DNA of 24,814 nt from Streptomyces sp. NRRL WC-3618 (lineage in GTDB: Bacteria > Actinomycetota > Actinomycetes > Streptomycetales > Streptomycetaceae). Below the pieces are notes generated by a model. That model saw only the letters and a program-made list of their open reading frames with translations, was not told the DNA's origin and searched no databases. Positions 16,181 to 23,350 of this stretch are shown piece after piece. Numbering within the stretch: the stretch's first letter is position 1; every line of letters begins with the position of its first letter. The position numbers were made by a program, and so were the translations under genes. Where the stretch lies: the NCBI RefSeq assembly GCF_001280005.1, contig NZ_LGDW01000022.1, positions 1 to 24,814 on the forward strand, in the 5' to 3' direction.

Positions 16181-17632
16181 CTACTTCGTACCCAGGAGCT
16201 GCTCGATCGGGTCGATCGCGAAGTAGATCAGGAACAGGGCGGTCGTGCCCCACAGGAGCCAGTGGACCTCCTTGGCCTTGCCGAGGACCGACTTGATCAG
16301 GACGTAGGCGACGAAGCCCGCGCCGATGCCGTTGGTGATGGAGTACGTGAAGGGCATCACGGCGATCGTCAGGAACGCGGGGATGGCGATCTCGTACTTG
16401 TCCCAGTCGATCTGCTTGACCTGGGTCATCATCAGGAAGCCGACCGCGACCAGGGCGGGGGCGGCGGCCTGCATCGGGACGATCGTCAGGATCGGCGTCA
16501 GGAAGAGCGCGCAGGCGAACAGGCCGCCGGTGATCAGGTTGGCGAAGCCGGTGCGCGCGCCCTCGCCGACGCCCGCCGCCGACTCGATGAACGAGGTCGC
16601 CGAGGACGAGGAGCTCGCGCCGCCCGCCACCGCCGCCGCGCCGTCGATGAGCAGCACGCGGCCGAGGTTGGGGACCTTGCCCTCCTCGTCCAGCAGGCCT
16701 GCCTCAGCGGTGATGCCGACGACGGTGCCCATGGTGTCGAAGAAGTCCGACAGGATCAGGGTGAAGATCAGCAGGACGACGGTGATCACCGTGGTCTCGC
16801 CGAACGCGCCGAACAGGCTGAAGTGGCCTATCAGCCCGAAGTCGGGGGTGGCCGCGATCTTGTCGGGCCAGGCCGGCGTGGTCAGGCCCCAGCTCTTGAC
16901 GTCGGCGACCGAGTTGATGATCAGCGCGAGGAGCGTCATCGTGACGATGCTGATCAGGATCGCGCCCCTCACCTTGCGCGCGAGCAGACCGATGGTCAGC
17001 AGGACGCCGAGGCAGAAGACCAGGACGGGCCAGCCGCTGAGGCTGCCGGTGGCGCCGAGCTGCACGGGGACGGTGGAGTGCGCGGCGTCCGGGATACGGC
17101 TGACGAAACCGGCGTCCACGAAACCGATGAAGGCGATGAACAGGCCTATGCCCACGCCGATCGCCGCTTTGAGCGGCGCCGGGATCGCGTGCATGATCGC
17201 CTCTCTGAGGCCGGTCACCACGAGGACGCAGATCACCACACCCTCGAGGACGACCAGGCCCATCGCGTCGTCCCAGCTCATCAGCGGGGCGATCTGGAAG
17301 GCGACCACCGCGTTGAGGCCGAGGCCCGCGGCGAGGGCGAGCGGGAGGTTGCCGCCGACGCCCATGATGATCGTCATCACCGCGGCCACCAGGGCGGTGG
17401 CGGTGACGAGTTGGACGCTGTCGAGCTGGTGGCCGAACTTGTCCTTGGCACTGCCCAGGATGATGGGATTCAGGACAAGGATGTAGGCCATCGTGAAGAA
17501 CGTGGCGAAGCCGCCGCGTACTTCGCGGGCGAAGGTGGACCCCCGTTCGGAGATCTTGAAGAAGCCGTCGACGCTGTTCGTCGCGGGAGACGCGGCGACA
17601 GGTCTGTCGGCCACCTTCTGTGGTTCGGACAT
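16181..17632 (-). CDS. NCS2/AzgA family purine permease (guanine/hypoxanthine-type)
   Basis: Integral membrane transporter of 483 aa. The start GFFKISERGSTFAREVRGGFATFFTMAYILVLNP is diagnostic of the AzgA branch (COG2252). GNLPLALAAGLGLNAVVAF, LSDFFDTMGTVVGITAEAGLLD and SSSSATSFIESAAGVGEGARTG are the conserved blocks, and more than ten hydrophobic segments can be seen. Relatives import guanine, hypoxanthine or adenine by proton symport. GAGGAG lies 9 nt before ATG 17632. It is monocistronic by position. A short CTGT-gtt-ACAG palindrome (17716-17726) lies in its AT-rich upstream region. Confidence 0.92.
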   Translation of the reverse strand: MSEPQKVADRPVAASPATNSVDGFFKISERGSTFAREVRGGFATFFTMAYILVLNPIILGSAKDKFGHQLDSVQLVTATALVAAVMTIIMGVGGNLPLALAAGLGLNAVVAFQIAPLMSWDDAMGLVVLEGVVICVLVVTGLREAIMHAIPAPLKAAIGVGIGLFIAFIGFVDAGFVSRIPDAAHSTVPVQLGATGSLSGWPVLVFCLGVLLTIGLLARKVRGAILISIVTMTLLALIINSVADVKSWGLTTPAWPDKIAATPDFGLIGHFSLFGAFGETTVITVVLLIFTLILSDFFDTMGTVVGITAEAGLLDEEGKVPNLGRVLLIDGAAAVAGGASSSSSATSFIESAAGVGEGARTGFANLITGGLFACALFLTPILTIVPMQAAAPALVAVGFLMMTQVKQIDWDKYEIAIPAFLTIAVMPFTYSITNGIGAGFVAYVLIKSVLGKAKEVHWLLWGTTALFLIYFAIDPIEQLLGTK

Positions 17633-17918
17633 GGCGGAAAACTCCTCGTTACCTGTTGATCTGTGTGCGGGTGCAGGCTGGATTGTTCCTGTTTTGAACG
17701 GTATTCAGGTTTTCTCTGTGTTACAGAATCAGGATCGACCAGCCATACGGCACTCGAAGAACCGTACGGCAGCCTGATACTCTCTCGGCTCTCGCGCCAA
17801 ACGATCACCACCTCTTCACTGGCGCACCACAGTGGCCGTGCGCGCAGGCGCCCGACTTCGGTCGGCAGCCGCCGCCGGCCTGGGAAAACTCCGTGACTTT
17901 AAGGGGGACAGGTCGCCC
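17633..17918. promoter_or_regulatory. Divergent intergenic region, purine permease / sigma factor
   Basis: These 286 bases carry the promoters of the permease (-) and sigma factor (+) genes. 17690-17740 is AT-rich and holds CTGT-gtt-ACAG at 17716-17726. GCGCCA (17794-17799) and TGGCGC (17820-17825) form a 6-bp inverted repeat with a 20-nt gap upstream of the sigma gene. I saw no purine riboswitch core and no convincing ECF-type -35 box. Confidence 0.4.
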
Positions 17919-18485
17919 GTGGGCACTGTCGTCGACGACGCAGCCTCCGTGGAGTTCCATGCCTTCTTCGAGCGGCACTACGCCGAACTCGCCCGGCTGG
18001 CCCACCTGCTGACGGGTGAGGCGGACGCCGCCGACGACCTGGCGGCGGACGCGCTGCTCGCGCTGTGGAACCGCTGGGACCGGGTGCGGGCCGCCGATCA
18101 TCCGGTGGCGTACGCGCGTGGAGTGGTCGCGAATCTGGCAAAGACCCGTATCCGCAGCGCGGTTCGGGAGCGCCGGAGGATCTCCCTGTTCTGGTCGCAA
18201 CGGGAAGAGAAGACAGAGAATCCCGACATACCAGGCGTCGTCGATGTTCAGACGGCCCTACGCAAACTGCCGTTCCGTAAGAGGGCATGTGTGGTGCTTC
18301 GGCACGCTTTCGACCTCTCGGAGAAGGACACGGCGCTTGCTCTGGGAGTTACTGTCGGTACGGTTAAGAGCCAGACGTCCAAGGGAATGGCCGAACTGCA
18401 GCGGCTCCTTGGCGCCGACAAAAACCCGCTTCGAATGCGTACTCCTGTGCGCACCACCGGTGGAACGGGAGGGACGAACCGATGA
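17919..18485 (+). CDS. ECF RNA polymerase sigma factor, SigE (actinobacterial) family
   Basis: Alternative sigma factor of 188 aa. Region 2 (about 10-75) includes FHAFFERHYAELARLAHLLTGEADAADDLAADALLALWNRW. Region 4 (about 120-175) reads VQTALRKLPFRKRACVVLRHAFDLSEKDTALALGVTVGTVKSQTSKGMAEL, with the LGVTVGTVKSQTSKG recognition helix. This matches the SigE family of ECF factors abundant in Streptomyces. GTG 17919 is chosen, with AAGGGGGA about 10 nt upstream; the longer frame from 17832 has no ribosome site. Its stop overlaps the next gene (ATGA), so the two proteins are probably made in fixed ratio and the partner is a candidate anti-sigma factor. Confidence 0.9.
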   Translation: MGTVVDDAASVEFHAFFERHYAELARLAHLLTGEADAADDLAADALLALWNRWDRVRAADHPVAYARGVVANLAKTRIRSAVRERRRISLFWSQREEKTENPDIPGVVDVQTALRKLPFRKRACVVLRHAFDLSEKDTALALGVTVGTVKSQTSKGMAELQRLLGADKNPLRMRTPVRTTGGTGGTNR

Positions 18486-19345
18486 GGACGCTGCACGACG
18501 AGCTGCGTGCCGGGCTGCGCGAGACGGCCCAGGCATACGTGCCCGACCGCGCGCGCATCCTCGCGCGGGTCGAGCGTGGCATGGCCGCCGCCCCCGAGGA
18601 GAAGCGTCGCTCGCGGCGCCGGGCGAGCCGTCCGCCGCTGCTGGCCTGGGCCCGGGTCGCGGGTGCCACCGCCGCCGTGTCCGGGATCCTCGCGATGGGC
18701 GGCTACGCGCTGGCCTCCGTGGTGAAGAGCGACGAGACCCCCGCCGATCCGACCGTCTCGGTCTCGCCGATGCCGACCCCGTCACCGGACGCGACCAGCC
18801 GCGCGCCGATCCCGCCGGCCCCGCAACCGTCCGGCCACAACACCAAGGACGACGAGCCGAGTCCGGCGCCGAAGCCCACGCCGAAGGCCTCGAACACAGC
18901 GCCTGCGTCTGCCGCCAAGGCCGAGGACGGGCCCTTGTGGTCCGGCGGTTCGATCGATCCGCACAGCAACGAGTTCTGGGCGCAGAGCGACCTCACCATC
19001 AAGAACACCGAGCAGCTCACCGCACTCACGGTCGAGTTGAAGGTCGCCGAAACCGGTGGAGTCAACTCCACGAATGCGTGGCGGTCGCTTCCGGAAGAGG
19101 ACTTCGCGCTGACGGTCACCGAGCGCGACGGCTTCCTGGTCTACACGTGGGTGCTCAAGGCGGGCCGCGCGGTCCAGCCGGGCGAGTGGGTGTTCGCGGG
19201 CCAGTACAACCACGCGCGCGGTGTTCGGGACGCGAAGGGCGACACGTACACGGTGACGGCCGAAGCGGGGGGCAAAAAGCTGTCCGTGGAGGGCGGCTTC
19301 GTCGGCCAGGACCGCAAGAACCAGTCCGACGACGGCGATTCGTGA
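18482..19345 (+). CDS. Single-pass membrane protein, candidate anti-sigma factor with extracellular beta domain
   Basis: Protein of 287 aa translationally coupled to the sigma factor. Residues 1-52 are cytosolic and helical, with a basic cluster KRRSRRRASR before the membrane. About 53-78 is a transmembrane helix, 84-147 is a Pro/Ser/Thr-rich stalk, and 150-287 is a beta-rich outer domain (SDLTIKNTEQLTALTVELKVAE, then RDGFLVYTWVLKAGRAVQPGEWVFAGQYN). The outer part looks loosely like a family 2 carbohydrate-binding module or an immunoglobulin-like sandwich, but I cannot confirm this. The HxxxCxxC zinc motif of common anti-sigma factors is absent. The role is inferred from gene coupling and topology only. 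Confidence 0.75.
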   Translation: MRTLHDELRAGLRETAQAYVPDRARILARVERGMAAAPEEKRRSRRRASRPPLLAWARVAGATAAVSGILAMGGYALASVVKSDETPADPTVSVSPMPTPSPDATSRAPIPPAPQPSGHNTKDDEPSPAPKPTPKASNTAPASAAKAEDGPLWSGGSIDPHSNEFWAQSDLTIKNTEQLTALTVELKVAETGGVNSTNAWRSLPEEDFALTVTERDGFLVYTWVLKAGRAVQPGEWVFAGQYNHARGVRDAKGDTYTVTAEAGGKKLSVEGGFVGQDRKNQSDDGDS

Positions 19346-19401
19346 CGGCGTAACCCCAACTCGTAGAAAAATTCAGCGGCCTCGGCAACCCTTTCCGCAG
19401 C

Positions 19402-19438
19402 GGTGGCGACCAGGAGACGTACACGTCTCCTCGCCACC
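19402..19438 (+). promoter_or_regulatory. Strong bulged hairpin before the broken Tat-signal gene
   Basis: GGTGGCGA (19402-19409) pairs with TCGCCACC (19431-19438), and GGAGACG (19413-19419) pairs with CGTCTCC (19424-19430). The loop is TACA and there is one 3-nt bulge (CCA). This gives 15 bp in total. It lies 57 bp after the membrane protein stop and 15 nt before the ATG at 19454. It could end the sigma operon or regulate the next gene at the RNA level. Confidence 0.7.
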
Positions 19439-19453
19439 CAGGGAGCCCGGTCC

Positions 19454-19715
19454 ATGACCACACGAGTCGAACAGCGCGTCCGCCCCCGCCGTCGGGTCAC
19501 CGGACGACGTGCGGCGATCGCCGGCACCGCCACCTCACCGACGGCCGGTCTTCCAGAACGTGATCATCGGCGCCCCGGGCACGGGCGGCGTCCACCGCGC
19601 CGACGCGCGCATGCGCTTCAACGGCGACAGCGCAAGCAAGGAACCCACCGAAATCGGCAGCGGTGCGGGCGGAACCACAGACGAGTTCACGCCATCTGAC
19701 ATCACGTACGAGTAA
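19454..19715 (+). pseudogene. Remnant of a Tat-exported protein gene (internal deletion and frameshift)
   Basis: A normal gene start is kept: AGGGAG 8 nt before ATG 19454 and a twin-arginine leader (RRRVTGRRAAIAGTAT). The hydrophobic part of the leader then breaks off after about 27 residues. In another frame, from about 19550 to TAA at 19713-19715, a different coding-like tail is readable: VFQNVIIGAPGTGGVHRADA, RFNGDSA, then TTDEFTPSDITYE. The codon pattern supports both pieces being parts of one former secreted protein that lost its middle. I cannot identify the family. A pectate-lyase-type beta-helix is only a guess from the neighbouring lyase. A sequencing error cannot explain the very short total length. 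Confidence 0.55.
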
Positions 19716-19747
19716 GTGAACCTTCAAGCACGACGGAGTCGGCAGCC

Positions 19748-21436
19748 TTGAGCACGCACCGAAGAACCCTCAGTCGCCGCAGGCTGCTGGCCGCTTCCGC
19801 CGTGGGGGTGGCGGGTACGGGCGCCGCGGTGGCGGCGGGCAGTGGTCTGCTGTCGTCCGCGTCGGCGGCTACTTTCGGTCACACCGATGACGGTTCGAAC
19901 TTCGTGATCAACACCGGGGCCGAGCTCGTCTTCAAGATCTCCAAGTCGACCGGCGACCTCACCTCGCTGGTCTACCGGGGCAAGGAGTACGAGGGGTACG
20001 GTGGCAGGCACTCGCACGTCGAGTCCGGGCTCGGCGCGTCCACGGTGACCATCAGGCGGTCCGGCCCGACGATCCTGGTCGAGGTCGCGCACGGGGCGAT
20101 CACCCAGTGGTACGCGGCCCGCAGCGGCCAGAACAACGTCTACCTGTGGACGGACAAGGCGGACGCCTCCTTCACGGCGACCCGATTCCTCGTCCGTCTG
20201 AGGCCGGGGATGTTCCCGAACGAGGGGTCGGACTCCTGGATCGAGGCGTCGGACAGGATCATCGAGGCCGGGGACGTCTGGAAGCGCGCCGACGGCACCA
20301 CGCACTCCAAGCACTACTCGGGCAAGCGGGTCATCGACTACGACCACATCGGCTTCACCACCGGCTCGGTCGGTCTGTGGATCGTGCGCTCCAACCACGA
20401 GAAGGCGTCCGGCGGCCCCTTCTACCGCTCCTTGCTGCGCCACTCGAACGACAAGGGTGCGGGGCTGTACGAGATCCTGCACTACAACGAGGCCCAGACT
20501 GAGAAAGAACGTTTCGGCCTGCAGGGTCCGTACGTGCTCGCCTTCACGGACGGCGACGCCCCCGCGGCCTCCCTCTCCGCCGCTCGCCTCGACACGTCCT
20601 GGGTGGACGACCTCGGCATCACCGGCTGGGTCGGGGCTGCCGGGCGTGGCAAGGTGGCCGGCGTCGGCATCAAGGGGATGGACGCGAAGTACCCGTACAC
20701 CGTGGGCTTCGCGAACGCGGACGCCCAGTACTGGGCAAAGGCCGCCTCGGGCACCGGAGCCTTCGTCTGCAAGGGGATGCTGCCGGGGACGTACGCGCTG
20801 ACCGTGTACAAGGGTGAACTGGCCGTGCACACCGGCTCGGTGACGGTGAGGGCGGGCGGCGCGACCGCGCTGCACAGCATCACCGTGACCGGGGACCCAT
20901 CCGCCGCGAGGACGATCTGGCGGCTCGGGGACTGGGACGGCACGCCCGGCGAATTCAAGAACGCGAAGCTGATGACGTACGCACACCCCTCCGACGCACG
21001 CGCGGCGAAGTGGACGGGGAACGTCACGATCGGCGCCGGTTCACAGACAGCGGCGACAGATTTCCCGGCGTACATGTGGAGCGGCGTCAACGACGGCGTC
21101 CTTGTGTACTTCAAGCTGACCGCCGGTCAGGCCGCCGCCGCGCACACCCTGCGCATCGGCGTGACGGATGCCTTCTCCGGCGGGCGCCCGCGTGTCACCG
21201 TCAACGACTGGGTGTCGCCCATTCCCACGGCGGGCGCGCAGCCCTCGACGCGTTCTCTCACCACCGGTTCGTATCGGGGGAACAACCGTACGTTCACGTA
21301 CAGCGTCCCTCGCGGGGCGTGGAAGACGGACCCGGGTCAGTACAACGTGCTGAAGATCAACATCGTCAGTGGTTCGAGCGGCACGGCGTTCCTCAGCCCC
21401 GGCACCTCGTTCGACTGCCTGGACCTGCTGGTGTAG
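19748..21436 (+). CDS. Rhamnogalacturonan lyase, PL4 family, Tat-exported
   Basis: Secreted enzyme of 562 aa that should cleave the rhamnogalacturonan I backbone of pectin by beta-elimination. The Tat leader contains SRRRLLA (9-15) with a cleavage site near SASA-ATFG (about 40). Domain 1, with R146 and R150 (TRFLVRL) and K188 (THSKHYSG), covers about 41-285. A fibronectin-III-like domain (ITGWVGAAGRGKVAGVGI...) and a C-terminal carbohydrate-binding-like domain (IWRLGDWDGTPGEF to FDCLDLLV) complete the PL4 layout. The fungal catalytic His appears as E248 in HYNEAQTE. The start is TTG 19748 with GGAG 10 nt upstream; it gives the only complete leader. The gene stands alone and ends in a hairpin. 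Confidence 0.88.
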   Translation: MSTHRRTLSRRRLLAASAVGVAGTGAAVAAGSGLLSSASAATFGHTDDGSNFVINTGAELVFKISKSTGDLTSLVYRGKEYEGYGGRHSHVESGLGASTVTIRRSGPTILVEVAHGAITQWYAARSGQNNVYLWTDKADASFTATRFLVRLRPGMFPNEGSDSWIEASDRIIEAGDVWKRADGTTHSKHYSGKRVIDYDHIGFTTGSVGLWIVRSNHEKASGGPFYRSLLRHSNDKGAGLYEILHYNEAQTEKERFGLQGPYVLAFTDGDAPAASLSAARLDTSWVDDLGITGWVGAAGRGKVAGVGIKGMDAKYPYTVGFANADAQYWAKAASGTGAFVCKGMLPGTYALTVYKGELAVHTGSVTVRAGGATALHSITVTGDPSAARTIWRLGDWDGTPGEFKNAKLMTYAHPSDARAAKWTGNVTIGAGSQTAATDFPAYMWSGVNDGVLVYFKLTAGQAAAAHTLRIGVTDAFSGGRPRVTVNDWVSPIPTAGAQPSTRSLTTGSYRGNNRTFTYSVPRGAWKTDPGQYNVLKINIVSGSSGTAFLSPGTSFDCLDLLV

Positions 21437-21449
21437 GTCATGTGAGAGA

Positions 21450-21486
21450 GACCCCGCCGGTGACGACATTCCGTCCCGGCGGGGTC
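21450..21486 (+). terminator. Terminator after the rhamnogalacturonan lyase gene
   Basis: GACCCCGCCGG (21450-21460) and CCGGCGGGGTC (21476-21486) are perfect 11-bp inverted repeats with a 15-nt loop, starting 14 bp after the lyase stop. A short pyrimidine run follows. Confidence 0.85.
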
Positions 21487-21642
21487 TTCCGTGTTGTCGA
21501 GCCGTTCCGGCCGGCCTGCTGGAAAGTGGCGCGCGGCGGCATGAAGCGGTCGGCTTCCCCGGCTGCTCGAGTGCTTCGCCGCCCACTCGAATCGGCTGGG
21601 TGAAGGTGAACACCGGCCGCCCCGGCGGTTTCAGACCGGCAG

Positions 21643-21888
21643 TCAGGTCACCGTCGCCCTGCTGCCGTCGGCGAGATCGATGACGAACCGTTCCGCTTCC
21701 GCCGCGCCGACCGCCCTCGTTCCTCTTCGCTGCCGCCGCCCCGTACGAGCGCGACGACAGCCCTCGACATTTCGTCGAACCGGTTCGATTGGCCCGTAGA
21801 AGAAACCGGCCAGCAGTGCCCCCACCCAGGCCTCCCCGATCGTGCGCGGCCGACCGTCCGAGCTGAGCCGCAAGAGCACGCCGTCCAC
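21643..21888 (-). pseudogene. Possible decayed or unrecognised small coding region opposite lacI
   Basis: Within the 687-bp gap between lyase and lacI, the minus strand has an open frame from GTG 21888 to TGA 21643. Its first part (VDGVLLRLSSDGRPRTIGEA, then WVGALLAGFFYG) and last part (AEAERFVIDLADGSRATVT) show strong G/C at third positions. The middle is Arg-rich, lacks that bias and contains a LacI operator copy. No ribosome site was found. The frame extends upstream to 21957 but includes a TTA codon and loses coding bias. I do not recognise the product; it may be the remains of a former regulon gene. The rest of the gap (21490-21640) shows nothing I can support. Confidence 0.3.
21775..21788. 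promoter_or_regulatory. LacI-type operator copy 1 (distal)
   Basis: TCGAACCGGTTCGA is a perfect 14-bp palindrome, identical to the copy at 22087-22100. It lies 262 bp (centre to centre) upstream of the second copy and inside the decayed minus-strand frame, with no intact gene start near it. Confidence 0.7.
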
Positions 21889-21999
21889 AGATTCGGGGCA
21901 GTTGACGTGCTGTAAAGGGGCGTACACACAGACAAACCCGACACCGCGCGTGGGCACACTGACATTTCCGGGCCGTTACGAGAAATTTGACGCGAGGCG

Positions 22000-22028
22000 T
22001 TGACACCCGTCCGGGCTGCTCGTACCTT
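22000..22028 (+). promoter_or_regulatory. Promoter of the lacI-type regulator gene
   Basis: TTGACA (22000-22005), a 17-bp spacer, and TACCTT (22023-22028). The expected transcription start is near 22035, so operator copy 2 begins right at the start site. This is a typical place for a repressor to block its own gene. Confidence 0.75.
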
Positions 22029-22036
22029 CACTTCAC

Positions 22037-22050
22037 GCGAACCGGTTCGA
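22037..22050. promoter_or_regulatory. LacI-type operator copy 2
   Basis: GCGAACCGGTTCGA: perfect 12-bp core CGAACCGGTTCG (22038-22049), with one outer base differing from copies 1 and 3. It sits at the predicted transcription start of the regulator gene. Confidence 0.8.
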
Positions 22051-22086
22051 CGATGGACAACTGGCCGGTTTCGCCCCCTGGAATCC

Positions 22087-22100
22087 TCGAACCGGTTCGA
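22087..22100. promoter_or_regulatory. LacI-type operator copy 3
   Basis: TCGAACCGGTTCGA, perfect 14-bp palindrome, exactly 50 bp from copy 2 (centre to centre) and 23 bp before the regulator start codon, within its untranslated leader. Confidence 0.82.
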
Positions 22101-22123
22101 CGACCTCGGCAAAGGAGCCCTCC

Positions 22124-23176
22124 GTGAACATCGGTGAGATCGCCAAGCGGGCCGGTGTCTCGCGGAGTACCGTGTCGTACGCCCTGAGCGGGAAGCGTCC
22201 CGTGTCCGAGGACACCCGTCAGAAGATCCAGCGGGTCATCGACGAGCTGGGCTACCAGCCCAACGCGAGTGCGAGGGCCCTGGCCAACGGCCGGACCAAC
22301 ACCATCGGTCTGGTCTTCCCGCCGGCCGGGAACCACTACACCGGCATGCAGCTGGACTTCATCGGGAGCGTCACCGAGGCCGCCGCGGCCCACGACTACG
22401 ACGTGCTGCTCTCTCCGAGCGGCGTGGACAGCGACCGCTCGTTCCAGCGACTGCTGGGCGAGCGGCGGGTCGACGGCGCGATCCTGATGGAGATCCGGCT
22501 CCAGGACGACCGTATCGACCATCTCACCGCGGTGGGTTTCCCCTCCGTCGCCATCGGCCGCACCGCCCACCCGCAGGGCAGCTGGTGGGTGGGCCTGGAC
22601 CACACGGCACTGGCGGCAGCCTGTGTGCACCACCTCGCCGACCTGGGCCACCGCAGGATCGCCTTCGTCAACCGGCCCCAGCAGCTCCTACGGGCCGGCT
22701 ACGAGTCCGCCCACCGGGGTCTGGACGGCTTCACCAAGGCCGCGGCGGAACGCGGGCTGACCGCCCGGACGTACTGCTGCGGGGACGACGCCGCCTCGGG
22801 CCTCGCCTGTCTGGAGCGGATCCTGCACGACGACCCGGACACCACGGCGCTGGTCACCCTCAACGAGGCCGCGCTCGGCGGTCTCTACCGGGGCCTGGCC
22901 GAGGCCGGCCGCCATGTGCCGCGCGACTTCTCCGTCACCGGGGTGGTGGCCGGCCGGTGGGCGGAGACGGTGACCCCGCAGCTCACCGCGGCGGACGTAC
23001 CGGCGGAGCAGATGGGCCGTCTCGCCGTCGACCTGCTGGTGGAACGGCTCGACCACCCCGACGCGCCGCCCCGGCACCACCTGCTCGCGCCGCCGATCTC
23101 GTTGCGGGCGAGCACCGCACCCGCCGGGATCCGACCCGCCGGTCCCACGGACTTCGGCGTCCCCACCAATCCCTGA
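22124..23176 (+). CDS. LacI family transcriptional regulator
   Basis: Sugar-responsive repressor of 350 aa. The N-terminal HTH is NIGEIAKRAGVSRSTVSYAL (2-21), followed by the hinge QPNASARALANGRTNTIGL and a periplasmic-binding-protein-like effector domain (LVFPPAGNHYTGMQLDFIGSV, VDGAILMEI, LADLGHRRIAFVN, ADVPAEQMGRLAVDLL). GTG 22124 has AAAGGAG 6 nt upstream. Two operator copies in its promoter and leader point to autoregulation, and the sugar ABC genes that follow on the same strand are the probable main targets. With a rhamnogalacturonan lyase next door, the inducer may be a pectin-derived oligosaccharide. Confidence 0.92.
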   Translation: MNIGEIAKRAGVSRSTVSYALSGKRPVSEDTRQKIQRVIDELGYQPNASARALANGRTNTIGLVFPPAGNHYTGMQLDFIGSVTEAAAAHDYDVLLSPSGVDSDRSFQRLLGERRVDGAILMEIRLQDDRIDHLTAVGFPSVAIGRTAHPQGSWWVGLDHTALAAACVHHLADLGHRRIAFVNRPQQLLRAGYESAHRGLDGFTKAAAERGLTARTYCCGDDAASGLACLERILHDDPDTTALVTLNEAALGGLYRGLAEAGRHVPRDFSVTGVVAGRWAETVTPQLTAADVPAEQMGRLAVDLLVERLDHPDAPPRHHLLAPPISLRASTAPAGIRPAGPTDFGVPTNP

Positions 23177-23290
23177 CCGTCTCGCCCCGCTCTCTCCTTC
23201 CCTCCGCACCCCGCACCGGCCGACCGCGCGACTCACCGCCCGGACCCTCCGACCGGATCGGGCGAGCCGGCAGTCTCCGATCACCCCTCC

Positions 23291-23329
23291 CAGGGCACAC
23301 CTGTGCCGATCTCAGGGCACCCCTGTGCC
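23291..23329. promoter_or_regulatory. Pair of 17-bp direct repeats before the sugar-binding protein gene
   Basis: CAGGGCACACCTGTGCC (23291-23307) and CAGGGCACCCCTGTGCC (23313-23329) differ at one base and start 22 bp apart, about two helical turns. Each is itself an inverted repeat (GGCAC...GTGCC). They lie 22-60 bp before the ATG at 23351 and differ from the LacI operators. Either a protein binding pair or an RNA hairpin pair is possible. The rest of 23177-23290 shows no clear signal. Confidence 0.7.
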
Positions 23330-23350
23330 AGAACCCATGAGGAACACGTC

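Noticed and set aside
16262..17659. Plus-strand open frame of 465 residues opposite the purine permease
   Set aside because: Composition is almost all Asp, Glu, His, Arg, Gly, as expected for the antisense of a hydrophobic membrane protein.
17633..17760. Purine riboswitch before the purine permease
   Set aside because: No purine aptamer core sequences could be found on the minus strand; only a short palindrome and AT-rich DNA.
21041..22006. Minus-strand frame of 321 residues crossing the lyase end and the lyase-lacI gap
   Set aside because: Runs antisense through the lyase gene and its terminator; Arg/Gly/Ala-rich with no domain.
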